This document shows positions 6,366 through 7,847 of a stretch of DNA of 7,847 nucleotides, piece after piece. The position numbers were made by a program, and so were the translations under genes. Within the stretch, counting starts at the first letter, position 1. Each line of letters opens with the position of its first letter. This stretch comes from Pseudomonadota bacterium (GTDB taxonomy: Bacteria > Pseudomonadota > Alphaproteobacteria > Acetobacterales > Acetobacteraceae). The stretch spans positions 1 to 7,847 of the forward strand of contig JAJZVE010000198.1 in the NCBI GenBank assembly GCA_021845835.1, read 5' to 3'. The notes beneath the pieces are model-generated. The model worked only from the letters and a program-made list of their open reading frames with translations. It did no database searches and was not told the origin of the DNA.

Positions 6366-7363
6366 GCAAGAGCGCACACGCCGTCTCGACCCCGGTCATG
6401 GATACCGTCGCGCGCCTGCGCGGGCCGCGCCTGCTCGCCACCTACCGCACCGAGGCGGCGATCCTGCTCGCGATCGTGCTGATCGAGCTCGGCGTGGGTG
6501 CGATGATCCCGCAGGCGCTGACACGGGGCAACTTCGCTGATGTGGCGCAGGCGGCAGCACCTCTGGTGATCATGTCGGTGGGCGAGTTGCTGGTGGTGAT
6601 CACCGGCGGCATCGATCTGTCGGTCGGTTCGGTGTTTTCGCTGACCGGTATGGTGACCGCGCTGGCGATGGCGTATGGTCTCGACGGTGTCAGCAGCACC
6701 GCCTGCGGCCTCGGCGTCGGCGTGATCGTCGGTGCGGTCAACGGCGTGCTGGTGACGTTCGCGGGGCTTGCTCCCTTCGTCGTGACGCTGATCACCTACG
6801 CGACGGCGAGCAGCCTCGCCTTCATCGTCACCGACGGCCACTCGATGCCGGTTCCCGACCAGAACTACTATCTGCTGAACTCCGGTACGCTGATACCTGG
6901 CGTTACGAATTTCGTGCTCTACTGCGTCGTGATAACCGTGGCCGTGGAGTTCGTGCTGCACAAGGTCGTCGCCGGGCGCTGGCTCTACGCAATCGGCAGC
7001 AGCAGCGAGGCGTCGCGCCTGCTAGGCATTCCGGTGCGGGCTACGCGCCTGTCCACCTATGTGGTGTGCAGCCTGCTTGCGTCCTTCGCCAGTGTTCTCA
7101 GCCTCTCATACATCAGCAATGCCGAGGCGACAGCGGGATCAAGCCTGATGCTGCAGGCGATCGCCGCAGTGGTGATCGGCGGCGCCAGCCTGTTCGGCGG
7201 CACCGGGTCCGCGATCGGCGCGGTGTTGGGAGCACTGATGATCACCATCATTCAGAACGGCGTCAACCTGATCGGCATCAACAGTTTCTGGCAAGGCTCA
7301 GTGACCGGGCTGGTGATCCTGGTTGCCGTGCTGATCGACCGCGTCGGCAAGGCGCGTCGCTGA
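6362..7363 (+). CDS. Ribose-family ABC importer permease
   Basis: A 333-residue integral membrane protein of the RbsC/BPD-transporter family 2. A cytoplasmic tail of about 30 residues is followed by a series of hydrophobic helices. Family landmarks are GGIDLSVGSVFSLTG (82-96), the NGVLVTFAGLAPFVVTL segment (127-143), and the coupling-loop region GSSSEASRLLGIPV (212-225), which docks on the ATPase. Near the end are VVIGGASLFGGTGS (270-283) and GALMITIIQNGVNLIGI (290-306). Only one permease gene is present, so the transporter is expected to use a homodimer, as RbsC does. The ATG overlaps the ATPase stop (ATGA), pointing to coupled translation. The length and motifs are normal for the family. 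Confidence 0.92.
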   Translation: MSKSAHAVSTPVMDTVARLRGPRLLATYRTEAAILLAIVLIELGVGAMIPQALTRGNFADVAQAAAPLVIMSVGELLVVITGGIDLSVGSVFSLTGMVTALAMAYGLDGVSSTACGLGVGVIVGAVNGVLVTFAGLAPFVVTLITYATASSLAFIVTDGHSMPVPDQNYYLLNSGTLIPGVTNFVLYCVVITVAVEFVLHKVVAGRWLYAIGSSSEASRLLGIPVRATRLSTYVVCSLLASFASVLSLSYISNAEATAGSSLMLQAIAAVVIGGASLFGGTGSAIGAVLGALMITIIQNGVNLIGINSFWQGSVTGLVILVAVLIDRVGKARR

Positions 7364-7378
7364 ATAATTCAACCAGCT

Positions 7379-7384
7379 GGAGGA
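7379..7384 (+). promoter_or_regulatory. Strong Shine-Dalgarno of the binding-protein gene
   Basis: GGAGGA, followed by AA, sits 7 nt before the ATG at 7392. It is the best ribosome site in the operon, where most other starts rely on overlap with the preceding gene. This agrees with the excess of binding protein over membrane components that such importers need. Confidence 0.75.
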
Positions 7385-7391
7385 AATCGTC

Positions 7392-7847
7392 ATGCGAGTG
7401 AAGCTCAAGCACGTTCTCGCGGCCGCGGCGGCCGTCCTGCTCACAATGGGCGGTAGCGCCCGGGCGGCCGACAAGTACACCGTCGTCTATGTCGCACCGT
7501 CGCTGGACATCTCCTACTGGCAGTGGGTTGCCTACGGCGTGAAGACCGAAGCGGCGAAGCTCGGCATGAACTACACCGAGATGACCTCCGAGAATTCGCC
7601 CAGCACGCAGATGAACAACATCCGCACGGCGGTCACCCGTGGGGTGAGCGCCGTGGTCATTGGCCCGGTCAGCTCGACCAGCACGCCGCCGTTGCTGCGC
7701 TTTCTGAAGGAACACAAGCTTCCGGTGGCGTTCACCGGGATCGGCCCGGCGCCGGGTCAGACCGACTACACCTCGTCGGTGACCGCGAACAACTACGAAA
7801 CCGGCGTTGCCGAGGGCAAGTTCATCTGCGACGAGGCCAAGAAGCTC
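7392..7847 (+). CDS. Periplasmic sugar-binding protein of the ribose-family importer (5' part, cut by window end)
   Basis: The first 152 residues are visible and the frame runs open off the window end. A Sec signal peptide is clear: basic MRVKLKH, an Ala/Leu-rich core, and a signal peptidase I site after SARA (A25), so the mature protein starts [11 protein letters not shown]. The mature part follows the Peripla_BP_4 pattern: the first strand and loop [19 protein letters not shown]-terminal-lobe helices with [23 protein letters not shown] (70-92), [10 protein letters not shown], and [18 protein letters not shown] near the cut. The tandem aromatic YWQW (residues 42-45) lies where such proteins often stack on a sugar ring. 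It is 28 nt after the permease gene with its own strong ribosome site. The ligand cannot be named from this part. Confidence 0.9.
   Translation, partial: MRVKLKHVLAAAAAVLLTMGGSARAADKYTVVYVAPSLDISYWQWVAYGVKTEAAKLGMNYTEMTSENSPSTQMNNIRTAVTRGVSAVVIGPVSSTSTPPLLRFLKEHKLPVAFTGIGPAPGQTDYTSSVTANNYETGVAEGKFICDEAKKL

Noticed and set aside
5240..6961. Minus-strand open frame of 573 codons opposite the ABC ATPase and permease genes
   Set aside because: It is rich in Arg, His and Ala without a recognisable fold, and it lies opposite two genes with clear family motifs. It is a by-product of high-GC codon use on the other strand.
4875..7847. Calling the transporter rbsABC (ribose)
   Set aside because: Only the family is supported. 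No ribokinase, RbsD or ribose repressor is present, and the enzymes next door imply another substrate.
1..7847. CRISPR array, tRNA, rRNA or insertion sequence
   Set aside because: No spaced repeat series, RNA gene signature, transposase or terminal inverted repeats were seen by reading both strands.

Overview
The window is GC-rich DNA with strong G/C preference at third codon positions, ATG/TGA-overlapped genes and a GcvA-like LysR regulator. This suggests a high-GC proteobacterium, most likely an alphaproteobacterium. That placement is inferred from gene style only; there is no rRNA, tRNA or other marker here.

Left part (1-1170): the 3' end of an unrecognised gene (stop at 182-184), a non-coding gap, then a two-gene toxin-antitoxin module of the MntA-HepT type. 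The antitoxin is an MNT-fold nucleotidyltransferase with intact GSX10DXD. It carries an apparent ribbon-helix-helix DNA-binding segment at its N-terminus, which is not part of the minimal MntA design. The toxin is a HEPN-fold HepT with intact RX4HXY. Upstream lies an extended -10 promoter placed so that transcription would begin at or next to the antitoxin ATG (a leaderless mRNA). Three TGTGC repeats sit over this promoter and are candidate operator half-sites.

Middle: a roughly 120-bp gap of lower GC with two perfect short palindromes separates the module from a LysR-type regulator on the minus strand (1291-2190). A divergent control region of about 100 bp follows.

Right part (2290 to the window end): one tightly packed plus-strand operon. 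In order it encodes an SDR dehydrogenase, the N-terminal and C-terminal halves of a split transketolase-like enzyme, a ribose-family ABC ATPase, its permease, and the start of the periplasmic substrate-binding protein (cut by the window end). Every junction up to the permease is an overlap or a 5-nt gap. The binding protein has its own strong Shine-Dalgarno.

Taken together, the right part looks like an inducible uptake and breakdown system for a sugar or polyol: import, oxidation by the SDR to a ketose-like product, then two-carbon cleavage or transfer by the TPP enzyme. No kinase is seen. By-eye comparison with classical transketolase suggests that the TPP/Mg chemistry is kept, but several substrate-contacting and phosphate-contacting residues are replaced. 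This makes an uncharacterised, possibly non-phosphorylated substrate the most interesting hypothesis in the window.
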